Positions 54,546 to 64,000 of a stretch of 64,000 bases of DNA are shown piece by piece. This DNA is from Atriophallophorus winterbourni (lineage: Eukaryota > Platyhelminthes > Trematoda > Plagiorchiida > Microphallidae): the NCBI GenBank assembly GCA_013407085.1, contig JACCGJ010016162.1, positions 16,632 through 80,631 on the forward strand, read 5' to 3'. The translations under genes and the position numbers were made by a program. The notes beneath the pieces were generated by a model. It did no database searches, had not been told where the DNA came from, and was given only the letters and a program-made list of their open reading frames with translations. How positions within the stretch are numbered: the stretch's first letter is position 1; the number at the start of each line of letters is the position of its first letter.

Positions 54546-55113
54546 TGTGCAATCGTGCTGCATTTCAGTGCTGTGCGGCTAACATCGTGCTAAATTGATT
54601 GGCCAGAGGTAGTGAGTTGCATGTTGAAACAGGCTGGAGATTCACTACCATTTCCTGTTCTTTTATCTTCCTCATATCTGTCTAGGACTGGGCAGCCTGA
54701 CAGTATCTTCGCCCACGTGCAGACTGACTGAGCGGCACTTTGCCTGGATCAGGCTTGTGCTTTCATATCATATACCATACTGGACAACCTGACAGTATCT
54801 TAGCCCACGAGCAGTCTCTGGCTGTTCGGCACTTGGCCTGGATCAAGCTTGTGCTTTCATATCATACCATACCCGTCTAATCGTTTCACTCTAGATGGTG
54901 TATCATTTACTCACCTACCTGTTCTGTGGAAGAATGTGGATTCGAGATTTATAGCGCTCAGTCGACAGCTGTCGTCGACACATCTATTTCGTATTCTTTT
55001 TTCTTCCTCATATCTGTCTAGACCTGGGCAACCTGACAGTATCATAGCCCACGTGCAGTCTTTGACTGTGCAGCACTTTGCCTGGATCGAACTTGTGCTC
55101 TCATACCATACCA
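54538..55113 (+). repeat. Three SINE-like pieces in a row
   Basis: 54538-54775 near full-length (gcacggatgtgcaatcgtgc ... cagaggtagtgagttgcatg ... ttcatatcataccata), 54780-54872 truncated (gacaacctgacagtatcttag ... cataccatac), and 55008-55113 truncated (catatctgtctagacctgg ... cataccataccataat). All are on plus, just before a CR1-like element. Confidence 0.75.
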
Positions 55114-58100
55114 TAATAACGGTTATGACTAGAAAATCTGTAAAAGTAGATAATGCGGCACCAACTGCATATTCGGTGGGGAGGAATGAAACCAGAGACA
55201 TATCGATGGCTTCAGAAGACATCATGCGATATTATTCGCAAGGTATGTACGATATATCTTCCACCATCGAATGTTAAGCACGGAGGTAGTCAGAAAGAAG
55301 TCGTAGCTGCATTCACTAAAACCGCTAAAGGGCTCGACGGAGGAGACATTGATAATCACTCAACTTCAGAAGACGGCAAACACCACCTATCTGTGGAGCA
55401 GGCTTGCGTGCCATTCGCATCTCTGAGCACGATTGCTGACGTAGCTTTGTCGACTACAAACCGTTTACAAAATGGTATTAGTGTGGATGATGCATCGAGC
55501 ATGCATGAACTCATCATTTGATCGCTATTAACGCCGATTGCTCAACAGTCAGGAATGAATAAAATTTATGCAGACGTAACATCTAAGGGTTTACTTAATA
55601 ATCCCGTCTCTACAATCTTGGCTCAAAGACTGATTAAAATAGAAGCTCAGCTTCACGTAGTGAAACAAGTGCACGGATGTGCAATCGTGCAGTATTTCTA
55701 TGCCATGCGGCTAACATCGTGCTAATTTGATTGGCCATCGGTAGTGAGCTGCCTGCTGAAACACGCTGGAGTCTCACTATCATTTCTATTTCTATTTCCC
55801 CCTCATATCTGCCTAGGCCTGGTCAACCTGACAGTATCTTAGCCCACGTGCAGTCACTGACTGTGCGGCACTTTGCCTGGATCAAGCTTGTGCTTTCATA
55901 CCATACCATACCAGTGAAACAAGTGCCTATTAGTGAAAATGCCGTCGGGTCTCTAGTCTCAAGGAAGTCACATTTGGATTCTCAGAAGCAATGCTTCATC
56001 ATGGTGAATGCTCGCGAGCAAACTGAGGGCATGGCTGAAATACGTTAACAGCAATAGCGCACCTTCTTACAATCCACTTTTTAAAGCTATTTAATCAAGG
56101 GGAAGGAGTTACTATATATTTCTTCATTCCGACTTGGCCGCAAAAATGAGGAGAATAAACCGCGGACACGAAAAATTATTTTAGCCTTGGAACAGCAAGT
56201 CCGAATGGTACTAAGACGCGTTCATCGTCTGAAGGGAGAGCTGTTCAAGATAATACATGACCTGTCTCCCGAAAATACAATTAAAATGAGAACAGCCAGC
56301 CAAGAATTGTTAGCACCTAAGGGAGCTGGTGAGGTAATCTCCATATAGTGGATTTTTGATTAGTGAGGAGGCCAACGTTCGTTGGAAGCCGCTGTCAATC
56401 ACACACCAGTTAATCCTTTTGTGAAAAGATTCCAAATATTGTTTTTCAGTCTACAGAGTCTACAGAATAAACTTGACAAGGTTAATGAAATCGCCTGTCA
56501 GCGCAAGCCAGATATAATTGCTGTTACGGAATCCTGGTTAACAATTGATATATCTGATACACAGTACCACACTATACGCTTTTCAGAAGTGACAGATTAG
56601 CTTCGAGATCTTCCGGTGGCGTTGCTGTATTCTTTAAAATGCACCAGATTGTGAAAGTTTTGGAAAGCCTGGAAATGGTGAAAACATTTGGTGTAAGGTG
56701 AAGTCTAGCTCTGGGGATTCACCAGTTGGGGTCATTTACTGCTCACCGGGCGCTTACATTCCCGAGTTATGTTCTAAAATCAAACGGCACAGTATCACTG
56801 GTAATTGTATCATTCTTGGACGTCTAAATACTCCCGATATAAACTGGCTGGATTTAGTTGCGAGGGGTGAACCCTTCCAATAAGAATACCTAGATATCAT
56901 TTTGGAACTGAATTTGGTGCAGAATGTACACAATCCCACAATGTCGGACAAGTTCCTTCGATAATGGTTTGGTGGTCACACCGAGAATTTCCGATGTTAC
57001 GAAGCTATAGATCGAGGCCCCTATTGGTTGCAGCGATCACTGCACTCTATGAATCGTTTTGGATAGAGGTCTTCAACCGAGAATACGAACGAATGCCCGT
57101 GGAACCTACCGGAAATTAGATACAAAGAGCCTAATCACGTCTACATACTCAATTTACTGGTCACTCCCACTGTCTACGAATGTTGATACCTGTTGGTTGG
57201 ACTTTCTGGTAAAATCAGATCGCATGAAAATCACGCCCCATTGATGAATGGACGACTCCCCGCCAACGGGCCACCATGATTTGATAGCATTATTCGTAAA
57301 TACATGAAGAAAAAGCTGTTATGGCGGAACTTCTCTTCCAGCAAATGCACAGATGATTATGATGCATACAAGGTTATCCGTAACAAATGCACCTACCTAA
57401 AAATAGAAATGGAAATTATGAAACTCGTTTGGTGGATGGAGCCATGTTAGTGCGGAAACGCTTGTTTGCATAGAGTGGACGTAGAACCAAAGCTTCTCAA
57501 CGGGTAACCTACTTGAGATTTATGGGAGGCTTGCCTGAAGATAAACGTAAAGCTTTTCTTCTCGCCGTTGGGTACAGTTCGGTTTACACAGGAGACCTTT
57601 CCAAATCCACTGCTTAATGAGAGCAGCAACGAAATGCTGATCTCGTAAGAAATTGTGCAGTATTTACTTAAACGACTTGATGTTCACTCAGCACCTGGTT
57701 CTGATGGGATACACCCGATGCTTTTGATGGCATTGGCAGGTATTATACACAAAGCACTGGCGCCAATCGTTCGTTTATCCCTGAATTATGGTAGGTTACC
57801 ACAAGATTAGAAGTATGGCATTGTCAAATCAATCTAGAAGGGTGGTGAAACCAGTGATCCGGCTAACCACAGACCGGTTATCTTTACTTCGGTAGTTGGG
57901 AAAACTCTGGAACGACTGCTGAAAAAAAACGGCTGGAAGATTTTCTCTCTACAACCAGTCAGTTAACATCAGCTCAGCGTGGTTTTACGCAAACACGATC
58001 AAGCGCATTTAATTTCATCACTGCTCGCGAGCACTAGTGTGGTGAACCTGATCTGGGCCACCCGATAGTCACTGCCTTTATTGATTTCAGTAAGACTTTT

Positions 58101-58700
58101 GGCCGTGTCTTATTCAAGCGTCTATTGCTAAAGCTCCGTGCTCTTGGTGTAAAGGGACTAGTTCTAAACTGACCACGTTACAGACCACAATACACAGGTC
58201 GAGGTTAACGGATATAGTAGCCGATTACACGTCCAACTTCCGGGGTTCCGCGGGGATCTGTTCAAAGTATGTCAATGACCTCCCAGACCCAGTAAATTTG
58301 AAATTCTCTACTTTTTGCCGATGACCTCAAAATTTGGAGTACCGTAAGCTTTTCTGCTAACAGTACAGCTTTGCAAAACGAATTGGACAAATTGTTTGAT
58401 TGGACGGTAAAGTGACAGCTTCCTCTAAACCGACAGAAATGCGCAGTAATGCTTTTGAATTCAAGTACGCCCGAAGGTACGTACATCCTCGGGTATCATC
58501 AACGGAAATGGGTTGATATTGAACGTTATCTGGGTACAATTGCGACATGATCGCTTAAATTCAAGGAGGATACAAAGAAAAATGCTGCTGTCGCAAACCG
58601 CGCATGGTGGGCTATTAGTCGGTCGTTCTCGGCAATTACTTCACAAATGTCTTGCATTCTTTATTCCACATACGTGAAACCAGTTTTAGAATAAGGTTTG
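55114..58700 (+). mobile_element. CR1-like retrotransposon, heavily decayed, carrying a SINE-like insertion
   Basis: ORF1 remains run from MTRKSVKVDNAAPT (about 55124) through KEVVAAFTKTAKGLDG, AQRLIKIEAQLHVVKQV and SHLDSQKQCFIMVNAREQ. The endonuclease has LQSLQNKLDKVNEIACQRKP and DIIAVTESWLT. RT remains are SAPGSDGIHPMLLMAL, NHRPVIFTSVVGKTLER and FADDLKIW, with many stops and frameshifts. It is a different subfamily from the 20560 element. Confidence 0.75.
55659..55926 (+). repeat. SINE-like element with 14 bp target-site duplication (type copy)
   Basis: AGTGAAACAAGTGC occurs at 55659-55672 and again at 55913-55926. The 240 bp between them is the element: starts acggatgtgcaatcgtgc, contains cggtagtgagctgcctg, gacagtatcttagcccacg and actttgcctggatcaagc, and ends in ttcataccataccatacc. 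It interrupts the CR1 ORF1, whose frame is continuous once it is removed (…LHVVKQV / KQVPISE…). No clear polymerase III A/B boxes were seen. Confidence 0.88.
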
Positions 58701-58721
58701 CCAGCAACCTTTCCACAAACT

Positions 58722-60330
58722 CATCATCATCATCAGAGACAGCAATACACCGGTAGCACGTACCGAATGCTTAACTGCCATACAACCATGAAAAAGTAAA
58801 TCCTAAAAGATGGGGAAGGGTGGGACTTAAATTGCTACGGATTCTATAGAAGAGTAAGCACAAACAAACTGGGGAGAGGTGCCTACACCTCGAATGGAAC
58901 ATACATTCAAACAAGTTTCGTGAACGAGTAGAGCTACATCAGCACGGCAGCTTCCTTGCGGCTTTCACTGTCATGCATCATAACAAGCTTTTCTCGTCAC
59001 TCCGCTTGACAACATACAAGGTTAAGCAAACACTCCAAGAAGATGCTTAGTGCAAGACCGCCATTGAACACGGTTTCGGGACATATCCTGAAGCGTAACT
59101 AACCACTGCGATATATGATCGCGGGGACACCAGCCTGGAAGACGCGCTGCGCCTACTTTGGAAAGGTTACTAGTAAGGGTTTTTAACTGCCTATGCCATG
59201 TGACGGTTTGGCCACCCCGAGATTTACGCCAATCAGGATGTGGCGTCGCAAAAAGAATCTGTTTCGGAAGTCGGTGGTCCGGCATCCGTAAAACGTGACC
59301 CAGCCAGCGTAACCTATGCAGGTTGATCTGCTTCTCTATATCGACATTACTACCCAACAACTTATTTCGGAGAGCATCGGTGCGCATACGATTGTAACAG
59401 CTAACTCCTAGAATGCTGCGAAGACACCGGTTGTCAAATACTTGAAGACGCTGAATGTGTTCTTTACGTAAGGTCCAGGTTTCGCACCCATATAGTAACA
59501 CAGCCCGAACTGTCGCTTTATAGACTCGACCCTTGAGTAACAGAGATAGTCCTTTCTGACGCCAGAGGTGACCTAGGTTTCGGAATGCTACGGTCGCTTT
59601 AGAAATGCGTGCCGAGACCTCGTCATCTAACGATGCAGAATTATTGATACAACTACCGAGATACGTAAAACGACCTACAATTTCAAGAGCCTGATTGTCA
59701 AGTAATAAAGTGCTGTTCGATATGTCGATGTCTTGCAGCAGAACACTGCACTTAGAGGGTGCAAAACGCATTCCAAATGCCGGCACAATACTAGATAGCT
59801 TGTTCAGTATCGCCTGTGCATCTGTGTACGAGTCAAAGAGCAGAACTATATCATCAGCATAATCCAAGTCGAGAAGCTTGACGCCTGGCATTATGTGAAC
59901 TCCGAAAGCTGGGGCACCATCGTTGCACAACTCCATAATTGCATCAATTACAAAATTGAACAAAAACGGAGAAATCGGGCATCCTTGTCGGACGCCACTT
60001 GTGGTGTGGAATTTGGGTGGGACTTCGTTGTAAACCCTAACGCATACGGATGTATGAGCATAAAGTGCACGTAGTATGTTTACATACTTTTGCGGAACGC
60101 CTTTGCACAGCAAGGTGTTAAACAGGACCTTTCGATCGACTGAATCAAATGCTCCTTTGAAGTCTAAAAAGATGGCTATTGTCGGCTGTCGATAAGTGTG
60201 CCGCAGTTCTAATATCCGTCGAAGAGTAAAAATGTGATCGACACAGCCTCTGCCAGGCCGGAAGCCAGCTTGCTGCTCTCGGATCTGTGATTCCCTATGC
60301 GATGTTAATCTTCGAAGGCATATGGACGCA
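58722..60330 (-). mobile_element. RTE-like retrotransposon, 5' truncated
   Basis: Contains the RT/C-terminal coding region (59022-60330), an untranslated 3' region down to 58740 and an (ATG)n tail (58722-58738 on minus). It defines the 3' end shared with 849-1240, 10085-10460, 53670-54095 and 61185-61470. Confidence 0.85.
59022..60113 (-). pseudogene. RTE-like reverse transcriptase, long open segment (363 codons)
   Basis: Intact frame with KGVPQKYVNILRALYAHT, TTSGVRQGCPISPFLFNFVI, LLDLDYADDIVLLFDS (catalytic YADD kept), [30 protein letters not shown] and RLRWLGHVLRMPDHRLPKQI. Upstream to about 60330 the frame continues out of register (KAIFLDFKGAFDSVDR-like). It is the best preserved RTE copy here, but it lacks the endonuclease. 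Confidence 0.85.
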
Positions 60331-60389
60331 AACTAAGGGAGAACGTGACCAGCAATAAAAAGTGCAACAGCCCGCGACTAAAAGGGTGC

Positions 60390-60805
60390 AAGCATTGAAG
60401 TCAATTCCTTATTTGGAGAGATTCCAACAGCTCAACTTTACGTCGCCTAGTATTCGGCGTGTGCGCTACGACTTGCTGCTAACTCTTACCATAAACTAGG
60501 AGACTATGGTGACGAACTGCGCGAGTTTTTCACCCTCAACAACCCGTGGCCATGCTCCATATCTCTAAAAACGAAGAATAACTACACCTAACACAAGGTT
60601 TCACGCTCTCATCAAGAATTGTTAACTTGTCGAAAGCGATTCCGGAAGGTGTTATTTCAGCAAAATCTGAAAACCAATTCAGGTAACAAGTGGATAATGT
60701 ACTCCCTATAATTACTGGGAAGCCCGCTTTCCAAAGCGTTTTCCGTCCCAACCAATATCGAGCACGTTTCTCTTCAACCACTTTGCTTGGCCAGTAGTTA
60801 AACAT
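60390..60805 (+). pseudogene. CR1-like C-terminal fragment
   Basis: gacgaactgcgcgagttttt, acccgtggccatgctcc and gttaacttgtcgaaagcgattccgga match, inverted, the segment at 63810-64000. That segment reads TRGHALKLQKRRTLRLPKGF...NLWNALPEEAI. Degenerate, with several stops. Confidence 0.6.
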
Positions 60806-61184
60806 CGGTGAGGAAATACGTTAGTCAGATGTTAAATAAAATTATAAAATGCATAGCCGCATCAAGCGATGGGCGCAACAAATCGATGCACAGTTTGACT
60901 AATATTTTGCACTCAATGATTTCGAGTACACTGTATTCCGTTGGCGATTTACCTCGATTCTCCCACTCGATCGGAAATCGAAAGTGAAACCCGGGGCCTC
61001 AATTCTCACAGGGTATCATATCTTAATGCATTGTTACTGTCTTTGTTAATGGTATGTGCTCCCTGGTCTGTGAAATTCAATCGTTTTTCCGCTCTGAGGA
61101 ACGCAATTTAATCTTTTAGCGAGAAGCTGTAAATGTTTCTGTCTTCAAAAAGGACAGCATGATTCCTGTGACAATCATTTGGCT
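60806..61184. other. No recognised feature
   Basis: AT-rich spacer between retroelement fragments. Confidence 0.4.
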
Positions 61185-61470
61185 GCCATCATCATCGAGA
61201 CATAGATACATCAATAGCACGTACGAAATGCTAGACTGAAAAAAACATTACAAAGTGAAATACTAAAGGATGGGCTGGATTTGAGCAATTACTGAATAGA
61301 TAGAAAAATAAGAACAGACAAAATTTGATGATTCGCCTACACTCAGAATAGAACATTAATTCATTCAAGTTTCGTGAACAAATGCAGCGTCATCAACATC
61401 ACAGATTTCACTAAATTGCAACATAACAAGATTGCCACGTCAGTCAAATTAACAACATATGAGAATGGAA
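61185..61470 (-). mobile_element. RTE-like 3' end fragment
   Basis: catcatcatcgagacatagat, atcaatagcacgtacgaaatgct, gatgggctggat, gcctacactcagaatagaac and ttcaagtttcgtgaac follow the RTE 3' block order. Confidence 0.6.
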
Positions 61471-61709
61471 AAAAGTCATAAGCAGATGCTTATGACAAGG
61501 CCGTCTGGAGCCAGACAAAGTGAACGTAGCAAAAGCACATAAGCAATCGTGTGAAAAAGGAAGCGGAAGATAGAAATATGTAAAAGCAAATGCGAAAAAA
61601 GCAGCTTAATATAGATTCGCTGCGATTTTGTATTTTTTTCTTCATCATACATAATATATCGGATCCACGCACAATAAAATACACTTTCGCCACTGACTTT
61701 GATTTGCAG

Positions 61710-61779
61710 TCAAATGTTTGGTGGATCATTTGAAAATAATCAAGACAAACGAATACGCTTTACTGTGCCAAGTGCTACG
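61710..61779 (+). CDS. Possible first coding exon of an unknown gene running out of the window
   Basis: A 70 bp segment lies between tttgatttgcag and ACG|GTAAGTTT, both good splice sites. It contains ATG at 61714 followed by 22 codons (MFGGSFENNQ...FTVPSAT) ending in phase 0. No family is recognised, and no continuation was found in the remaining 2.2 kb, which is filled with repeats. It could be a chance pairing of splice-like sites. Confidence 0.25.
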
Positions 61780-61974
61780 GTAAGTTTTTTCATCACAATG
61801 CGCCACGTAATTGACTGGCCACCCGATCGTTTCTCGAAGATTCTACCAGGCTACACGAATAGGGTGCGATATGGTAAAGTATGAGGCATTCTTGCAACAT
61901 GTAGCAGCCATCGCAAACGAGCGAACATCAGCATTACCCTGAGTCGGTGGCTTCTTGGACCCAACACACACTTG

Positions 61975-62800
61975 CAGACTTACTTTTACTTTTGTGCGAC
62001 TATCTCCTCCTGGAGGATGAGTCGGCTTCAATGAAGATACTTGTGTATTTGGGTACAACCCGGCGTCCCCAGCACCACTCGGCGTTTGTTCGAATCAGCT
62101 TCTCTAGCCTTTGCACAACCAAGTGCGACCTGCAAGGCAGCAGGGAGTTGCCAGAAAGAGGTGGTGTGCACCACCTAACAGTCTGCCAGACTCTGTTTCA
62201 GATTTTTCCTCAGGGTTTTCTCCCGAAGCATTTCCCGCGATCGGGTATCCCGCTAACGAGCTCCATCTGCCCGAAGCAAACTGGTTTTCAGGCGCCAGTC
62301 ACTCGCTTGCAGACATCTTTAATTGTAACGCGATGCTGCCTCCGAATGCGAGCAATTCACCGCAGGCAATGGGTGTGAAAAACAGCAAGTCGACGGACAT
62401 TTTGCTCTCTAATAGGCCAGGTTTCATAGTCATAAAGTATTGTAGCACTCACGACGTCGTTTTATTTTCGGTCCTTACTATAGGAACGGCCACCATCATT
62501 ATCTGCGTATGCCCACTGACGGTTTGGCCACGACGATTTCTAACGAACTGGGGTTCAGCGTCGCTAAAGAATTCGTTCCGGATGTCGTTGTTTCGGCATC
62601 CGTAAAACGCGACCCAGCCAACGTCGCCTGTGTAGGTGGATCCGCTTCTTTATCACCATTAATAATGAATAGCATGTTGAAATGATGAGAGATGTGACGG
62701 TGAGAGATCACTACCAAAATAACAGAAAGACAGTGGTTGTCGAGAAATTGCAAACGCCATATGTGCTCTTTACGTCAGGTCAAAGTTTTACACCCGCAAT
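61975..62800 (-). pseudogene. RTE-like C-terminal fragment and tail
   Basis: The low end is the tail cttacttttacttttgtgcgac, inverse of the 9950 tail. At 62499-62753 the minus strand reads QFLDNHCLSVILVVISHRHI, corresponding to FDNRCLRSILGVS. In a second frame it reads a WLGHVL-like region next to the RGQTV motif. Confidence 0.6.
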
Positions 62801-62828
62801 ACAACCAGTAAGATATGACCTGCTCCTG

Positions 62829-62898
62829 ACACGCCGTAGTACTTACTTTACTTTACTTTAGTGCGACTATCTCCTCCTGGAGGATGAGTCGGCTTCAT
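62829..62898 (-). mobile_element. RTE-like 3' tail, truncated
   Basis: cttactttactttactttagtgcgactatctcctcctggaggatgagtcggcttc repeats the 61978-62030 3' end almost exactly, then stops at a CR1-like piece. Confidence 0.65.
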
Positions 62899-63215
62899 TG
62901 ACATCACGGATTGCAGCCGCCCACGCTCGTGGATATGACTTTAAGTCAGAACCTAGACGGCTGAAGCTGAGTAATGCGAGCACGCTATCCACGCGGGTGA
63001 TGAACATTGGAACTCTCTACCGAAAGGGCTCCTGTCTCTACCATCTGAACAGCTATTCAAAAGCGCGTTGGATCAGCATTTGTTGAGACGGATGGACTTG
63101 ATCCCCGGAGTGATATAGTGGTGTTCCTCTACTCTCAGGGTTTGCCTTGTCAGCAGTCACCCATGTCTATTACTGTGATGAAGCTCAAAATGGATTTTAT
63201 CCCTTCTGCTTTCGA
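62899..63215 (+). pseudogene. CR1-like C-terminal fragment
   Basis: The plus strand reads AAHARGYDFKSEPRRLKLSN, STRVMNIG and, after a frameshift, FKSALDQHLLRRMDLIPG. This is the typical last segment of CR1-like ORF2 (TRGHxFKL...F.LRVVN.WNSLP...FK..LD). Confidence 0.65.
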
Positions 63216-63335
63216 TTCAGAAGAAGACCGCCGCTTTCGAGTAATGTAGAAAGTCCTTCCTGACGCCAAAGGTTACCTAGGTTGCAGAATACCAAGGATG
63301 CCTTTGAAATTTTTCAGCCCAGTGTAAGAGGCGGC
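63216..63335 (-). pseudogene. Short RTE-like fragment
   Basis: gaaagtccttcctgacgccaaaggttacctaggttgcagaataccaagg aligns with 59545-59600 of the RTE reverse transcriptase. Confidence 0.6.
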
Positions 63336-63537
63336 GATTTTCACCAATGATGAAAGTACATTTTGATACTGCGATAGTCTGACTCCTTTGTTTTAAGAAC
63401 CCTTCGAAAGAATAATCTTGAAGTTTGCGCACATTCAGTTTAAAAGTTCAAGTTCAAGGAATTTTCAAGGTCAACGTGGACGTTTGCTTCTTACGATATT
63501 TTGATATTGTTGTGGATTTTTCAACATTATTACAAGA

Positions 63538-63645
63538 ACTTTTATTCTATTTTTAACGAATTTGAACATGATTATGACTCGTAAATCGGCAAAAGGAGAT
63601 CATGCAGCACCGACAGAAATGCGCTGTAATGCTTTTGGGGTATGG
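63538..63645 (+). pseudogene. CR1-like 5' end joined to RT sequence (internally deleted copy)
   Basis: tgattatgactcgtaaatcggcaaaaggagatcatgcagcacc matches the ORF1 start at 55120-55165. It runs directly into gacagaaatgcgctgtaatgctttt, which matches 58431-58455 in the RT region. Confidence 0.6.
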
Positions 63646-63655
63646 CATTTCTCTT

Positions 63656-64000
63656 CTCTCTTCTTCTTCTTCTTCTTGATAGACACCGGGGATCAGCCCT
63701 TGTAAGCCGCATCTCTTTATGTCAGCAACCTAGTCCAGGAGAACCTCAGTTGAAGAAATCCTGTCCAGTGTTGTTCAGCTTCGCCGTGATTACAGGCAAA
63801 ACCTTATCCAAAAGTTGCTTGAATTGGTCTTCAGAGCTCGCTGAGATAGCCTCTTCCGGAAGCGCATTCCACAAGTTAACAATTCTTGTTGAGAGCGTGA
63901 ATCCCTTAGGTAGGCGTAGTGTCCTTCGCTTTTGAAGCTTTAGAGCATGGCCACGGGTTCTTGAGTCCGTCACGAGAGGGAAAAACTCGCGCAGCTCGTC
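63656..64000 (-). pseudogene. CR1-like C-terminal fragment with (GAA)n tail, runs off the window
   Basis: The minus strand reads SRTRGHALKLQKRRTLRLPK, NLWNALPEEAISASSEDQFK and QLLDKVLPVI, the CR1 C-terminal segment. It ends in a (GAA)n tail (TTC repeats on plus near 63660-63679). The element continues past 64000. Confidence 0.75.

Noticed and set aside
58738..58760. CTGATGATGATGA near ACCGGT in RTE 3' ends, as another hammerhead
   Set aside because: No GAAA box and no stem I partner in the right place. The match comes from the (ATG)n tail.

Overview
This is a gene-poor, repeat-packed animal nuclear sequence. It has spliced genes with both very short (30-40 bp) and kilobase-scale introns, many decayed CR1-like and RTE-like non-LTR retrotransposons, Gypsy pol fragments, a ~240 bp SINE-like family and a hammerhead ribozyme motif. 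Together these suggest a parasitic flatworm, most likely a digenean trematode. The species cannot be fixed from the sequence alone.

Three host genes can be read. (1) Minus strand, 19214 down to at least 6007: a Roundabout (Robo) axon-guidance receptor. Exon 16587-19214 encodes a signal peptide, five Ig domains and two and a half FN3 domains. Exon 13253-13970 finishes FN3-3 and gives the transmembrane segment. Exon 6007-6570 carries CC1-like and CC2-like tail motifs. The 3' end of the gene was not found. (2) Plus strand, 40452-46723: ZNF330 (NOA36), a cysteine-rich nucleolar zinc protein, complete in five coding exons (285 aa). (3) Minus strand, 53519-46933: Abl interactor (ABI), complete in eight coding exons (484 aa) and ending in an SH3 domain. 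ZNF330 and ABI converge, with stop codons 209 bp apart. Robo and Abi proteins both act around Abl/Ena/WAVE actin signalling in other animals, but their proximity here is probably chance.

Layout: 1-6000, mostly unrecognised, with RTE 3' ends and a decayed hammerhead. 6000-19214, Robo with repeat-filled introns (RTE ends, a hammerhead with all core boxes, SINE-like copies). 19400-36000, a retrotransposon graveyard: a long CR1-like element on plus (20560-25230, ORF1 with a PHD-type finger, then endonuclease and RT), opposed CR1 pieces, a Gypsy pol remnant, and a second long CR1-like element on minus (31285-35570). 36200-40200, SINE-like copies and an RTE element split by a 565 bp insertion. 40452-53519, ZNF330 and ABI. 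53600-64000, more RTE, Gypsy and CR1 remains, with one SINE-like insertion framed by a 14 bp target-site duplication and one possible first coding exon near 61710.

Exon limits were placed by hand from GT/AG sites, reading phase and family similarity. Transposon limits are approximate unless a tail or duplication defines them.
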